Shown one piece after another: positions 32,922-41,642 of a stretch of DNA of 50,179 bases. Every line of letters starts with the position of its first letter. The stretch's first letter is position 1. The stretch is from Thermoplasmatales archaeon SW_10_69_26 (GTDB lineage: Archaea; Thermoplasmatota; SW-10-69-26). Below the pieces are notes generated by a model. That model saw only the letters and a program-made list of their open reading frames with translations. It was not told where the DNA came from and made no database searches. A program made the translations under genes and the position numbers. Location: contig PXUB01000012.1 of NCBI GenBank assembly GCA_003009755.1, positions 6,770-56,948 on the forward strand. Direction: 5' to 3'.

Positions 32922-33016
32922 GGCCGGCCTCCCCCCGTTTTTCCTTTTCTTCTCGCCTCCGCCGCAGCCGCTCGAAGCGACGAGAGGGAGGCAACAGTCA
33001 AACCCCCGACCGCGCG

Positions 33017-33600
33017 ATGACCCTGATCGGCACGTCGACGAACGTGCTGGCCTCCGGCATCGGCCAGGCGTTCGCGGGGATCGAGGCCTTCGACATGTTT
33101 TTCTTCACGAAGGTCGGCATCGTGGTGTTGCCGGTCGGTGAGCTGCACGCGTCCATCCGGTGGGACATCGTGTTCCTGCTGGCCGGCGTCATCCCCCCAC
33201 CGGCTTGGCCTTGGACCACACGGGAGCGGCTCAGGGCATCGCGACCTGGATCATCACGCAGACGATGGGCCGACCCCCACGGGCGATGCTGGGCATCTTC
33301 GACGCGCTGACGGTCGTGATGACCCAGATCCCCTCGAAGAACGCCAGCCTCGCCCTCGTGCTCCCGATCGTCGTCGACGGCCCAGCAGCTGTCCCTGAAC
33401 CCGTTCACGTTCGTGCTCGGCGTCACCTTCGCCGCCTCGATGGGGGTCCTCACCCCGATCGGCTACCAGTCGAACCTCATGGTGTACGGCCCGGCGAGCA
33501 CCGGTTCACCGACGTCTTCAAGGTCGGCCTGCCGCTGCTCGCCATCCTGGGCGTCGTCAACGCGTTCCTGCTGGACTGGTACTGGCCGCTGACCGGCTGA
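33017..33600 (+). pseudogene. Truncated, frameshifted SLC13-type anion transporter
   Basis: Joining frames restores the C-terminal part of an SLC13/DASS permease. The first frame gives TLIGTSTNVLASG and RWDIVFLLAGVIP. A second continues LALDHTGAAQGIATWI, then MTQIPSKNASLALVLPIV. A third gives LNPFTFVLGVTFAASMGVLTP, shown here as LNPFTFVLGVTFAAS and TPIGYQSNLMVYGP. The second frame then ends with RFTDVFKVGLPLLAILG and WYWPLTG. At least three frame changes are needed, and the N-terminal half of the family is missing. It lies just after superoxide dismutase. Either a true relic or poorly assembled sequence. Confidence 0.8.
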
Positions 33601-33663
33601 GCCGATCACTGGCGCTTCGATAGCGCTCGACTGCGAGATGTTCGGCAGATCGAATCCGGCAGT

Positions 33664-36177
33664 CTAGTGGGTCTCGAGGCCCGAGGCACTCGCATCCAGG
33701 AGCTCGATCGTGAATCGCGTGCCCTCGCCGACCTCGGTGTCCAGCTCGATCTTGGTCCCATGCCGTTCGGCGACCGTCGCGCAGATCGCCAACCCCAGGC
33801 CGGCGTGCTCTGAGTCCTCGGTGCCTCCCTCCAGCATCGCGGAGATCTGCTCACGCGTCTCGTCGGGGATGCCCGGACCGTCGTCGGCCACGCTGAACCG
33901 CCAGGTCGTCCCCGAGCGGTTCGCGGTGACCTGAACGTGAACCGGCTGGTCGGGATCCTTGTGCTCGATCGCGTTGACGACGAGGTTCTGCACGTACTGG
34001 CTGAGCATGGTGCGGTCCCCGTGCACGGTCGGCAGCTGCTCGCGACTCACCTCGACGTCCTCGTGCTGCAAGAGCAGTTCGACGTTCGACAGACCGTCCT
34101 CGACGACGCTGTCGAGGTCGACGGGTTCGAGCTCGGTATCGGCGTGGACCGCGCGGGTATAGTTACGGAGCGCATCGAGACGATCGGTCAGCCGGTCGGC
34201 TCCCGTCTTGACGATGTCGAAGAACTCCCGGGCATCGCCGTCCAGCTGGTCGCCTGCCTCCCGTTCCGTGAGATCGATGAAGGAACGGATCATCCGGATC
34301 GGTTCCTTCAGGTCGTGGCCGAGGACCGAGCCGAGGAAGGCGAGCCGACGGTGGAGGTCCTCGACCTTCCGCGGCTGTGTCCGATCCTCGACGGTGACCA
34401 GATGAACGCCCTCGTCGTGGGCCCCCGCGCTCAGGGTCCGCATCTGGCCCCACCTCAGCAACCCCTCCGGGGTTCGGAACTGGAGCATGGCATCGTCCTC
34501 GACCGCGGGCAGGCCCAGATCCTCGTCCACGAGCTGGCCGGGATCGCGGCCGAAGAACCGACGGGCCGCGGGGTTCGCCGCCAGGACCGTGCCCTCGTCG
34601 TCGAGGGCCAGGATCGGTGTGGGGACGCGCTGGACGAGATCGTCGATCCAGGCGTGACGGGCCTCGAGCTCGGGGTAGCGGGTGATCAGCTCCTCGATGA
34701 CGGTTCCCGTCTTCACGGCTCGTCCTCCCTCGAGGCTTCCTTGCAAGATCCCCCGGCCTTTCACCCGCGAGCCGAGGGCAAGCCCCTCGTCGCCGATCTC
34801 GATCTCGCGGACGGAGGGATCGTGGTCGCTGCCCCGCATCTTGAGGACGGTGAAGATGCGCTTGATCTCCTCCCCTGTCTCCAGGTACCGCAGGAGGAGG
34901 ATCGTGTCGGAGAGGGCGGACATGTGTCCCTTGTAGACGGAGACCGGAGGCTCGAAGACGGGTTCCATCATCCCGTACCAGGTGAGCAGCTCCTTGTCCT
35001 TGGTCAAGGCGTTGAGACCGATGAGGAACTCGCGGAAGCTGCGCTCTCCGGCGGTGTAGGCGAGCGAGGAGACGGTGTCGAGCACCAGGCGCTCGGGCTC
35101 GAAGGCCTCCACCTCGTCCTTGATGTCGAGAAGGTGTCCCCCCAGGCTCCGAGATTCGGGATACGTGGAGATCAGCCGAAGGAGCTCCCCCGTGTGGGGC
35201 GTCAGGTCGTGGCCGATCCCCGCCGCGTTCTCGAGCACTTGCTCGCGGCTCTCCTCGAACGTCAGGTACAGCGTCCGCTCGTTCTCCTCGACCCCTTCGT
35301 GGGCGAATTGGGTCATCATCAGCGTCATGCCGACGCCGGTCGCTCCCGAGATCAGGGTCGTGGATCCGCGGAACGGACCGCCCCCCAGCATCTCGTCCAG
35401 CCCCTCGGTTCCCGTGGATCCGCGAGAACTGAACCCGGCGTGGGTGAGCTTCGTGGCCGACAAGGGCAAAAGGATCGGGCCCTTCCCGGGTCGGATCGAG
35501 AGGGGGACCTCCCCCGCCTCGTGATCGCTGCCCCGGATCTTGAGCACCTCCAGGGTTCGGCGCCGGTTCTCCCCGTCGCTGCGGTTCCGCAGGACGATGA
35601 GCGCGTCGGCGACGAACTTCTCGACGCCCGGCCCGTGCAGCGAGCCTGGATCGGATTGCGTGGAGGCGTTGCTGGCGAGCATGGTGACGTTCTCCTCTCG
35701 AGCCACTTGGCTGAGAGACGCCATCGCGCGGCGCACCGCTTGGGGATCCCCGTAGCGCTCGAAGAGCACGTTCACGGCGTCGAGGAAGACCCTGTCGGCG
35801 TCCACCTGCTCGACGGCGTGCTTCGTGCGGGAGACCAGGCCCGCCAACTCGTAGTCGCCGATCGTCTGAGTCTTCGAGATCGTCTCCGGCCGGGCGTCGA
35901 CCAAGCAGAGATCGCCGCGGGCTCTAGCGCCGGGGAGATCCCAACCGAAGCCCGACAGGTGGCTCAGGAACGCCTCGGGGTCCTCCTCGAAGACGACGGC
36001 CACGCCCGGTTCACCGTCCTCGCACCCGGCGGCGAGGAACTGCCCGCCGAGCACCGTTTTCCCCGTGCCTGTCCCCCCGTGGACGAGCGTGATGCTTCGA
36101 GCCGGGATACCGCCCCGGGTCACCGTCTCGAGGCCTGCGATGCCGGTGGGGAGCCCCTCGGTCGGACCGTTGTTCAC
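33664..36177 (-). CDS. Double KaiC domain - PAS - histidine kinase fusion
   Basis: An 837-residue cytosolic protein. KaiC domain 1 (about 8-240) has Walker A GGTGTGKT (34-41), FEEDPE (63-68) and RVFLDAVN as Walker B. KaiC domain 2 (about 250-480) has FEESRE (307-312) and RLVLDTVS, but its Walker A reads GATGVGMT (278-285), with Met replacing the usual Lys. A PAS domain follows (about 508-600), then HisKA with the phospho-acceptor His621 in GHDLKEP, and an HATPase domain with NLVVNAIEH, DDGPGIP and GLGLAI. The start is GTG 36177, overlapping the kaiB-like stop in GTGA, so the two are coupled. No receiver-domain gene is nearby. It may be a one-protein clock or sensor output, which is inference. 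Confidence 0.9.
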   Translation of the reverse strand: MNNGPTEGLPTGIAGLETVTRGGIPARSITLVHGGTGTGKTVLGGQFLAAGCEDGEPGVAVVFEEDPEAFLSHLSGFGWDLPGARARGDLCLVDARPETISKTQTIGDYELAGLVSRTKHAVEQVDADRVFLDAVNVLFERYGDPQAVRRAMASLSQVAREENVTMLASNASTQSDPGSLHGPGVEKFVADALIVLRNRSDGENRRRTLEVLKIRGSDHEAGEVPLSIRPGKGPILLPLSATKLTHAGFSSRGSTGTEGLDEMLGGGPFRGSTTLISGATGVGMTLMMTQFAHEGVEENERTLYLTFEESREQVLENAAGIGHDLTPHTGELLRLISTYPESRSLGGHLLDIKDEVEAFEPERLVLDTVSSLAYTAGERSFREFLIGLNALTKDKELLTWYGMMEPVFEPPVSVYKGHMSALSDTILLLRYLETGEEIKRIFTVLKMRGSDHDPSVREIEIGDEGLALGSRVKGRGILQGSLEGGRAVKTGTVIEELITRYPELEARHAWIDDLVQRVPTPILALDDEGTVLAANPAARRFFGRDPGQLVDEDLGLPAVEDDAMLQFRTPEGLLRWGQMRTLSAGAHDEGVHLVTVEDRTQPRKVEDLHRRLAFLGSVLGHDLKEPIRMIRSFIDLTEREAGDQLDGDAREFFDIVKTGADRLTDRLDALRNYTRAVHADTELEPVDLDSVVEDGLSNVELLLQHEDVEVSREQLPTVHGDRTMLSQYVQNLVVNAIEHKDPDQPVHVQVTANRSGTTWRFSVADDGPGIPDETREQISAMLEGGTEDSEHAGLGLAICATVAERHGTKIELDTEVGEGTRFTIELLDASASGLETH

Positions 36178-36473
36178 GACGAGGCCCCCCTCGTCTCGCG
36201 GTCGAGAGGCGGCAGACCCAGCGCGCGGCGCACGACGCTCTCGTCGGTCAAGTCCCCGATCACCCGCACGGACGGGGAAGGCTCCTCCCGGATCAGGGCC
36301 GGGACGGCCAGGATCCGCGCCTCCTCTGCTCGTTCTGGCATTTCCAGGATGTCGATCACCTCGAGTGTTCCCTCGACCCCATCCGAGTCGAGCAGCGATC
36401 GCAGGGCCCTGATCGCCCTCGGACCCGGAGGATGGGCATCCGCCACGTAGAGGCTCAGACGAAGGGGTTCCAA
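36174..36473 (-). CDS. KaiB-like protein
   Basis: A 99-residue thioredoxin-like protein of KaiB length. The signature runs LSLYVADAHPPGPRAIRAL, then LEVIDILEMPERAEEARILA, here split as LEVIDILEMPE and AEEARILAVPALIRE, then PSVRVIGDLTDESVVRRAL. This matches the KaiB order of YVAG-like strand, VIDV, AEE-xx-ILAxPxL and VIGDL. KaiB binds KaiC and is one half of the cyanobacterial clock oscillator; archaeal versions are of unknown role. Translation starts at TTG 36473, supported by GAGAGGTGG four bases upstream. A TATA-like cgttaagc lies near 36515. Its stop overlaps the GTG of the KaiC-kinase gene. Confidence 0.88.
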   Translation of the reverse strand: MEPLRLSLYVADAHPPGPRAIRALRSLLDSDGVEGTLEVIDILEMPERAEEARILAVPALIREEPSPSVRVIGDLTDESVVRRALGLPPLDRETRGASS

Positions 36474-36477
36474 ACAG

Positions 36478-36486
36478 CCACCTCTC
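36478..36486 (-). promoter_or_regulatory. Shine-Dalgarno supporting the TTG start of the kaiB-like gene
   Basis: On the minus strand it reads gagaggtgg, four bases before TTG 36473. It is one of the few strong SD matches here and argues for a leadered mRNA of the kaiB/kaiC-kinase operon. The rest of 36487-36771 shows nothing else. Confidence 0.6.
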
Positions 36487-36771
36487 AGCTTCGAGAGCCA
36501 TGGCCGCCCGACGCTTAACGAAGGCCAAGAGGTCCCCCCCTCGCCTCAACGAGCGCTTGGCGGGGACCCGGTCGGACGAGCCGAGGAGGGGCCCTCGGCG
36601 GAGCCTGCGGCGTCCCGAGCGCGGTCGGCTGAGGCTCGAACGCATGGTCCGTCGCTGTCGGGGGGGAGATGGGGGGGCCAGCCTACGGTCAGCGCCCTTC
36701 CGATGCAGCGGGACGCCGTCAGGGCCTCGTCCAGACGGCCAGGCGAGGGAGAGCGTGAGGAGCCGAGGCCG

Positions 36772-38118
36772 TCATCCAACCACTTGCTCCCACTTGTTCA
36801 GCTCCAGCACCTCGCTCAACGACGAGCCCTCCTGGATCTCGGTGCGCAGGCGGTCCTCCTTCTCGCGGATCTCGACGGCGCGGTTGGCGATCTCGACGAG
36901 CTCCTCTTGGGGCACGACGACGACGCCGCAGTCGTCGGCGAGCACCCAGTCGCCGGTCCTGACGGGTTGGTCGCCGGCGGTGATCTCGACGCCGATCTCG
37001 CCGAAGCCCTTCGGGTCGCCGGCGTTGGGGACCTCGTGCCGGGCCCAGGCGGGGAACCCCATCTCGCGGATGTCGTCGACGTCGCGGATGGCGCCGTCGA
37101 CGACGACGGCGGGCACGTCGTTCTGCTCGCAGCTGTGGGAAGCCAGCTCGCCCCAGACCGCCTGATCGCCGCCTTGGGCGTCGACGACGAGGATGTGGCC
37201 GTCGTCGGCTTGCTCGATCGCCTCGACCGGCTTGGCCCAGTCGCCGTTTTTGGTGGAGACGGTGAGCACGGGGCCGGCGACCTTGTGGTCTTCGCCGACG
37301 GGGTCGAGGCCTTGGAGGACGCCGCCGCGGTGCCGGGCGTCGGAGAGGTTGGGGGTCGACACGGACAGCAGGGCCTCGCGGATCTCGGCCTCGTCGTAGC
37401 GTTTCGTGCCGTGGGACGCGACGGATTCGCCGGTCGCGATGGCTTGCTGGATGTCGCGGACGGCTTGGGGGATGTCGGGGGCTTTCGTGATGGCGCCGCC
37501 GACGACGACGATGTCGGTGCCGTGCGAGACGACCTCGGGCGCGGTCTCGCTCGTGATGCCGCCGGCGCACAGGATCGGGGTGTCGACGGCCTCGGCGACC
37601 TCGCGCACGAACGCGTAGTCGGGTTGGCCGCGCATCTGCTCGTCGATGCCGACGTGCAGGCTGACGTAGCTGGCCCCCATCTGTTCGGCTTCGCGCGCTC
37701 GCTGGACGACGTCCTCGACCCCGATCATGTCGACGACGACCTCGGCGCCGTACTTGCGTCCGGCGCGCACGGCCTCGGTGATCGTCTCGTCGCTGGCCGA
37801 GCCGAGGATCCCGACCATGCTGGCGCCGGCCTTGGCGGCGATCTCGCACTCGAGCTGGCCGGTGTCGGCGGTCTTCATGTCGGCGAAGATCGCCTGCTCG
37901 GGGAACCGCTGGCGCAGCTGGCGCACCGCTTCCAGGCCCTCGGACTTGATCAACGGCGTGCCGGCCTCGAGGATGTCGACGCCGCCCTCGACGGCCTGCT
38001 CGGCCATCTCGAGGGCGCGGTCGAGGTTCATCAGGTCCAAGGCGACCATCAGCTCGGCCGGTGCGGCCTGGGGTTGGGCGTCGTCGGTGTCCCCCTCGGG
38101 AGCGGTCGTCGGGGCCAT
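36772..38118 (-). CDS. Fused 3-hexulose-6-phosphate synthase / RraA-like protein
   Basis: A 448-residue two-domain protein. The N-terminal half (about 22-235) is a hexulose-phosphate synthase of the orotidine-decarboxylase superfamily, with ELMVALDLMN, IFADMKTADTG (the DxKxxD active-site motif) and ILCAGGIT, PILC and VVVGGAIT phosphate-binding text. The C-terminal half (about 245-430) is RraA-like, with TPNLSDARHRGG, VDGAIRDVDDI and DDCGVVVVPQEEL. Such fusions occur in archaea, where the synthase interconverts hexulose-6-phosphate and ribulose-5-phosphate plus formaldehyde and supplies pentoses. The RraA half may act as an aldolase or as a regulator. ATG 38118 has a TATA-like cgcttttcc about 27 bp upstream. 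Divergent from a sugar kinase. Confidence 0.92.
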   Translation of the reverse strand: MAPTTAPEGDTDDAQPQAAPAELMVALDLMNLDRALEMAEQAVEGGVDILEAGTPLIKSEGLEAVRQLRQRFPEQAIFADMKTADTGQLECEIAAKAGASMVGILGSASDETITEAVRAGRKYGAEVVVDMIGVEDVVQRAREAEQMGASYVSLHVGIDEQMRGQPDYAFVREVAEAVDTPILCAGGITSETAPEVVSHGTDIVVVGGAITKAPDIPQAVRDIQQAIATGESVASHGTKRYDEAEIREALLSVSTPNLSDARHRGGVLQGLDPVGEDHKVAGPVLTVSTKNGDWAKPVEAIEQADDGHILVVDAQGGDQAVWGELASHSCEQNDVPAVVVDGAIRDVDDIREMGFPAWARHEVPNAGDPKGFGEIGVEITAGDQPVRTGDWVLADDCGVVVVPQEELVEIANRAVEIREKEDRLRTEIQEGSSLSEVLELNKWEQVVG

Positions 38119-38197
38119 CGCCGCGAGCAGGCGCGAGCCCGGGGAAAAGCGTTCGGGCTCCCCCACGTCCAAACGGGAGCACGCCGTGGGGCCTTGC

Positions 38198-39214
38198 ATG
38201 TCCTTGCCCGTGGATCGGTTGCCGGCCGAGGACCTCGCCGTCGTGTGCCTGCCCGATCTGTTCCTCGACCACGTGATCGAGCTGCCGGAGATCGACGAGG
38301 CCGAGGAGACGATCGGCCGCATCCACAGCCAGGGCGGCGGCAAGGTGCTCGACGTCCCCCAGCAGGTCGTCCCCGGCGGCAACGCGGCCAACGCCGCGCA
38401 CGCGCTGGCTCGCCTGGGCCTGGAGGTCGACCTGGCGGGGCGGACGAGCCAGCGAGGCAAGGCGTTCTTCCAGTGCACGATCGCCCGCGACGGCGTCGGT
38501 CTGTCGCTGGTGCGCGAGGACGGCGAGCTGGCCGCCACCTCGGTGCTGGCCTACGGGCCCGAGGGCACCAACGTGATGCTCAACGATCCCGGCTCGGTCG
38601 AGGGCTACGGACCCGAGGATCTGCGCGAGGCCGACGAGCAGGCGATCCGGGCGGCGGACGCGGTGCTCGTCGGGAACTGGGCGAGCATGACCGAGCACGG
38701 GACCGAGCTGGTCCGCCACGTCGTCGACGTCGCCGATCGGGCCGACACGTGGACCTACCTGGATGCGGCCGATCCCTCCCGGCGCGAGGACGGCGAGCAG
38801 CTCGTGGCCGCGCTCGCGGACGTTCCGCTGGACGTGTGGGCGATGAACGACGCCGAGGTGGAGCTGTTCAGCGGTGAGGCGGGTCTCGAGGCCGGTGCCC
38901 GGGCGTTGGCCGAGCGGACGGGGGCTCGCGTGGACGTGCACAGCGGCGAGACGGCGGTCTCGGCCCGCTCGGGCGTGGTCGCCGAGGCCGAGACCTTCGA
39001 CGTCGAACCTCGCCACCTGACGGGGGCAGGGGACGCGTTCAACGCCGGCAACCTCGTCGGTGACCTGCTCGGCCTCGACCCGGGCGAGAGGCTGCGGCTT
39101 GCGCACGCGGTCGCGGCGGCCACGATCTCGCACCCGGACGCCCGCCCGCCGGATGCCGAGGCCTTGGCAGCGTTGGAGACCCAGGCCCAGGACCCGACGG
39201 CCCGACCGACGTGA
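38198..39214 (+). CDS. PfkB/ribokinase-family sugar kinase
   Basis: A 338-residue kinase. The substrate motif is GGNAANAAHALARLG near residue 60, and the catalytic DTGAGD-like motif reads TGAGDAFNAG with base Asp279. A mid-protein MNDAEVELFSG matches the family's NxxE metal-binding region. PfkB members phosphorylate sugars or nucleosides with ATP; the exact substrate is not evident. It diverges from the hexulose-phosphate synthase fusion with 79 bp between starts, so shared regulation and a pentose-phosphate role are plausible. ATG 38198 is used. Confident on family, not on substrate. Confidence 0.88.
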   Translation: MSLPVDRLPAEDLAVVCLPDLFLDHVIELPEIDEAEETIGRIHSQGGGKVLDVPQQVVPGGNAANAAHALARLGLEVDLAGRTSQRGKAFFQCTIARDGVGLSLVREDGELAATSVLAYGPEGTNVMLNDPGSVEGYGPEDLREADEQAIRAADAVLVGNWASMTEHGTELVRHVVDVADRADTWTYLDAADPSRREDGEQLVAALADVPLDVWAMNDAEVELFSGEAGLEAGARALAERTGARVDVHSGETAVSARSGVVAEAETFDVEPRHLTGAGDAFNAGNLVGDLLGLDPGERLRLAHAVAAATISHPDARPPDAEALAALETQAQDPTARPT

Positions 39215-39421
39215 GGCTCACCCGTCGGTCTCGTCGGTGACGGCTTGGGTAGGCGGTGTCCGTGACCGTCCAGGAGGCCGGGGCTCCGAGCAAGCCGACG
39301 GGGAAGCGTCTGGATGAGGACCACCGGGTCGTCGAGCCAGCGGGCGTGCTCGTCGACGGGTGAGGGCAGCCGGGCGCTGGCGTCTCGAGCCATCGGTGGT
39401 GAGGCCAGCGGGCTGGCGGCT

Positions 39422-40747
39422 TCAATCCCCGTCTGGTTCGTCGTAGCGGCCCTGCTTGGCGTACTCGCCGCGCTGTGCCATGATGGTGGGCGTGCGGCAG
39501 ACGCCGTCGGCGCCGGCGATCTGCGGGATCGTGCAGTTGTTGCAGCTCTCGCACAGGACCCGGGCGCCTGCCTCGTGCAGGATCCGGTGCGCGATGCGGG
39601 GCTCGGCGTAGAAGGGGCGAGCCATGCCGACGGCGTCGCAGGCGCCCTCGGCCAGCAGCTGATCCATCTGCGAGCGCTCGCGGATCCCGCCCTCGCACAG
39701 GACGGGGACGTCGACGGCCTCGCGCACGCGCTTGCAGAGGTCGGCGTTCCACGCGGGCTCGGGCTCGATCGCTTTCGCGGCCAGACGGTTGAGGCCGCGG
39801 ATCAGGCGTTTGCGCCAGGAGGAGCCGAACACGTCGTCGTAGTCGGACTGGAAGCGGTCGTCGTTCCAGGCGATGTCGGGGAACCGGCCGCGAGCGACGC
39901 TTTGATCGCGCGTGGCGCCGACGCGGACGGGCACCACGGCGTCGATGCCGGCCGCCTGGCAGGCCTTCGCGATCTGCACGGTGTCTTGCTCGTCCAACGC
40001 TTGGCGGGCAACCCCAGGCGCCTCGGATTCGCAGGGGATCTTGGTCGTGACCGGGAAGCCGGGTTCGGTGTGGTCCCGGATCGCGGTGACGACCTCGCGC
40101 AGGAACCGCGAGCGTTCGTCGATCGAGTCGCCCCCGTAGGCGTCGGATCGACCGTTGAAGACCGGGCTCCACAGCTGTTGGAAGATCGAGGCGTTGGCGC
40201 CGGCCAGGTGGATGCCATCGTAGCCGGCCTCGTACAGGCGGCCGGCGGCCTCGCCGAAGCGCTCGGCCAGGGTGGCGAGCCGGTGCTCGCTCATCACCTC
40301 GAGGTCGGGCCGGTGCAGGATCGGGGTGTGCCAGAGGGCTCGCAGCCACCACGGCGGATCGTCGATGGCGTACGTCGTCAGGTCGGGGTGGGCCTCACGG
40401 TAGCCGGTGTGCCACAGCTCCATCGACTGCAGCGCGCCGTGACCGATCTGGCAGAACAGCTGGGCCCCGTGGTCCTGGATCGCCTCGACGGCGGGTTCGA
40501 GCCCGGCGACGAAGCTGTCGTCGTGGACGCGGGTGAGCCCGGGCGCGGTGCGGCCGCCCTCGGCGGTGACCAGGCATGCGCCCTGGAAGATCAGGCCGGT
40601 GCCGGTGGCCGCGGCGGGTTCCAGATGCCGTTGGAGGATGTCGGCCGCGTCGGGGTCGTTGGCCGCGCACTCGAGCAACGGGGCTCGGTACAGCCGGTTG
40701 TCGAGGGCGACGGGACCGATCGAGATGGGGTCCTCGAGGGAGACCAC
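39422..40747 (-). CDS. Old Yellow Enzyme-family NADH:flavin oxidoreductase
   Basis: A 441-residue FMN-binding TIM-barrel protein beginning SLEDPISIGPVALDNRLYRAP, the usual start of OYE and 2,4-dienoyl-CoA reductase-like enzymes. Further motifs are QLFCQIGHGALQ, YDGIHLAGANASIFQQLWSP with NGRSDAYGGD, and VGMARPFYAEP. A C-terminal cysteine group, CESCNNC and later VCRTP, suggests a [4Fe-4S] cluster as in dienoyl-CoA reductase, but the second FAD/NAD domain of that enzyme is missing. It reduces an activated double bond; substrate unknown. GTG 40747 aligns with family N-termini; TTG 40819 is possible. The 207 bp after its stop contain only gene-like debris. Confidence 0.88.
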   Translation of the reverse strand: MVSLEDPISIGPVALDNRLYRAPLLECAANDPDAADILQRHLEPAAATGTGLIFQGACLVTAEGGRTAPGLTRVHDDSFVAGLEPAVEAIQDHGAQLFCQIGHGALQSMELWHTGYREAHPDLTTYAIDDPPWWLRALWHTPILHRPDLEVMSEHRLATLAERFGEAAGRLYEAGYDGIHLAGANASIFQQLWSPVFNGRSDAYGGDSIDERSRFLREVVTAIRDHTEPGFPVTTKIPCESEAPGVARQALDEQDTVQIAKACQAAGIDAVVPVRVGATRDQSVARGRFPDIAWNDDRFQSDYDDVFGSSWRKRLIRGLNRLAAKAIEPEPAWNADLCKRVREAVDVPVLCEGGIRERSQMDQLLAEGACDAVGMARPFYAEPRIAHRILHEAGARVLCESCNNCTIPQIAGADGVCRTPTIMAQRGEYAKQGRYDEPDGD

Positions 40748-40820
40748 GTGCTGGGACCTGGGTCGAGGGGCTTGAAGGTGCGGGGGATCGGCGCCGGAGG
40801 CCGCGCTTCGGCCGGACAAG

Positions 40821-40830
40821 TTTCATAAGT
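40821..40830. promoter_or_regulatory. Shared TATA-like box between divergent genes
   Basis: tttcataagt reads as a TATA box both ways (cttatgaaa on the minus strand). It is about 27 bp before GTG 40852 on the plus strand and would start a leadered transcript of the flavoprotein gene on the minus strand. Confidence 0.45.
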
Positions 40831-40851
40831 GCTTGCGTGCAAGGGCGACTC

Positions 40852-41265
40852 GTGAAGACCGAGAACGCCCTGCTGGTCTCGAAGACGCTCATGGTGGTCG
40901 GGATCCTCATGGTCGTCCTCGGCCTCGTCGGCGAGCTGTTGGGCTGGTGGAACGACGTGGGCGAGCTGTTGGTCCAGGTCGGCACCGGCGTCGGTGCGCT
41001 CGGCGGTCTCGCGACGGTGGTCGTGGGCTCGAGCAGCGAGGAGGTGCAGGCCGTCCACGAAGCCGTGGAGGACAACGGCGAGACGCTGGACAACGTGGAC
41101 AGCAAGTTGGACGGCGTCGACGCGAAGCTGGAGAGCATGGACACCAAGATGGACAACCTCGACAAGCTAGACGAGCTCGACGTGATCCAGGCCGAGCTCG
41201 ACGAGCAGACCGGTGCGCTGGATCGCCAGCTCCGCGTGCTCGGCGAGATCCGCGACCGGCTGTGA
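40852..41265 (+). CDS. Two-TM protein with long cytoplasmic coiled coil (family A, copy 2)
   Basis: A 137-residue protein from GTG 40852, chosen by the TATA-like box 27 bp upstream; GTG 40837 is in frame. Two membrane helices (about 9-28 and 38-58) flank VGELLGWWNDVGELL. A heptad coil follows (VQAVHEAVEDNGETLDNVD, then LDGVDAKLESMDTKMDNLD), ending in LDVIQAELDEQTGALDRQ and IRDRL. Copy 1 at 28489-28986 has the same architecture and closing block. The coil should form a parallel bundle projecting from the membrane. No known family recognised; convergent with the next gene with a 4-bp gap. Confidence 0.78.
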   Translation: MKTENALLVSKTLMVVGILMVVLGLVGELLGWWNDVGELLVQVGTGVGALGGLATVVVGSSSEEVQAVHEAVEDNGETLDNVDSKLDGVDAKLESMDTKMDNLDKLDELDVIQAELDEQTGALDRQLRVLGEIRDRL

Positions 41266-41269
41266 GCCC

Positions 41270-41545
41270 TCACGGGCTCTGGCGTTGATCGCCGCCGGCG
41301 GGCTCCTCGGGCCGGTCGGGCGCGTACAGGCCGGCGATCGCCAAGACCAGGCCGACCGCCATGACGACGAGCCCGACCCACAGCAAGCCGCCGAACCCGA
41401 CGGACACGCTGCCCTCCGCGGTCCCGGAACCGCCGCTGGCGGAGCCGCCGACCTCGACGTCGGGGATGAAGGCGCCGCTGAGCGCGGCCAGGGCTCCGAT
41501 CACGACGAGCACGACGCCGACCGTGCGGACCGTGTCGGCTTGCAT
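41270..41545 (-). CDS. Small two-TM membrane protein
   Basis: A 91-residue protein from ATG 41545 (GTG 41554 in frame) with two hydrophobic helices (about 9-28 and 50-74). They are separated by a Gly/Ser-rich loop (GGSASGGSGTAEG), and a short charged tail ends DRPEEPAGGDQRQSP. The order is that of many uncharacterised archaeal small membrane proteins. No motif and no family recognised. Confidence 0.65.
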   Translation of the reverse strand: MQADTVRTVGVVLVVIGALAALSGAFIPDVEVGGSASGGSGTAEGSVSVGFGGLLWVGLVVMAVGLVLAIAGLYAPDRPEEPAGGDQRQSP

Positions 41546-41642
41546 CGTTTCCACGAGGGCCCGATGGAGGTAAAAGCGTTCCGTTCGATCTCGGGCCTCG
41601 CCGGCCTGGAGGGCTTAGGCTCGCCCGGACCGACCGGAAGCC

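Noticed and set aside
39215-39421. Minus-strand gene from ATG 39393 (LPSPVDEHARWLDDPVVLIQ)
   Set aside because: The first 30 codons look coding, but the sense shifts to another frame (FPVGLLGAPASWTVT) and then runs antisense to the PfkB gene. Probably a remnant; not supported well enough to list.
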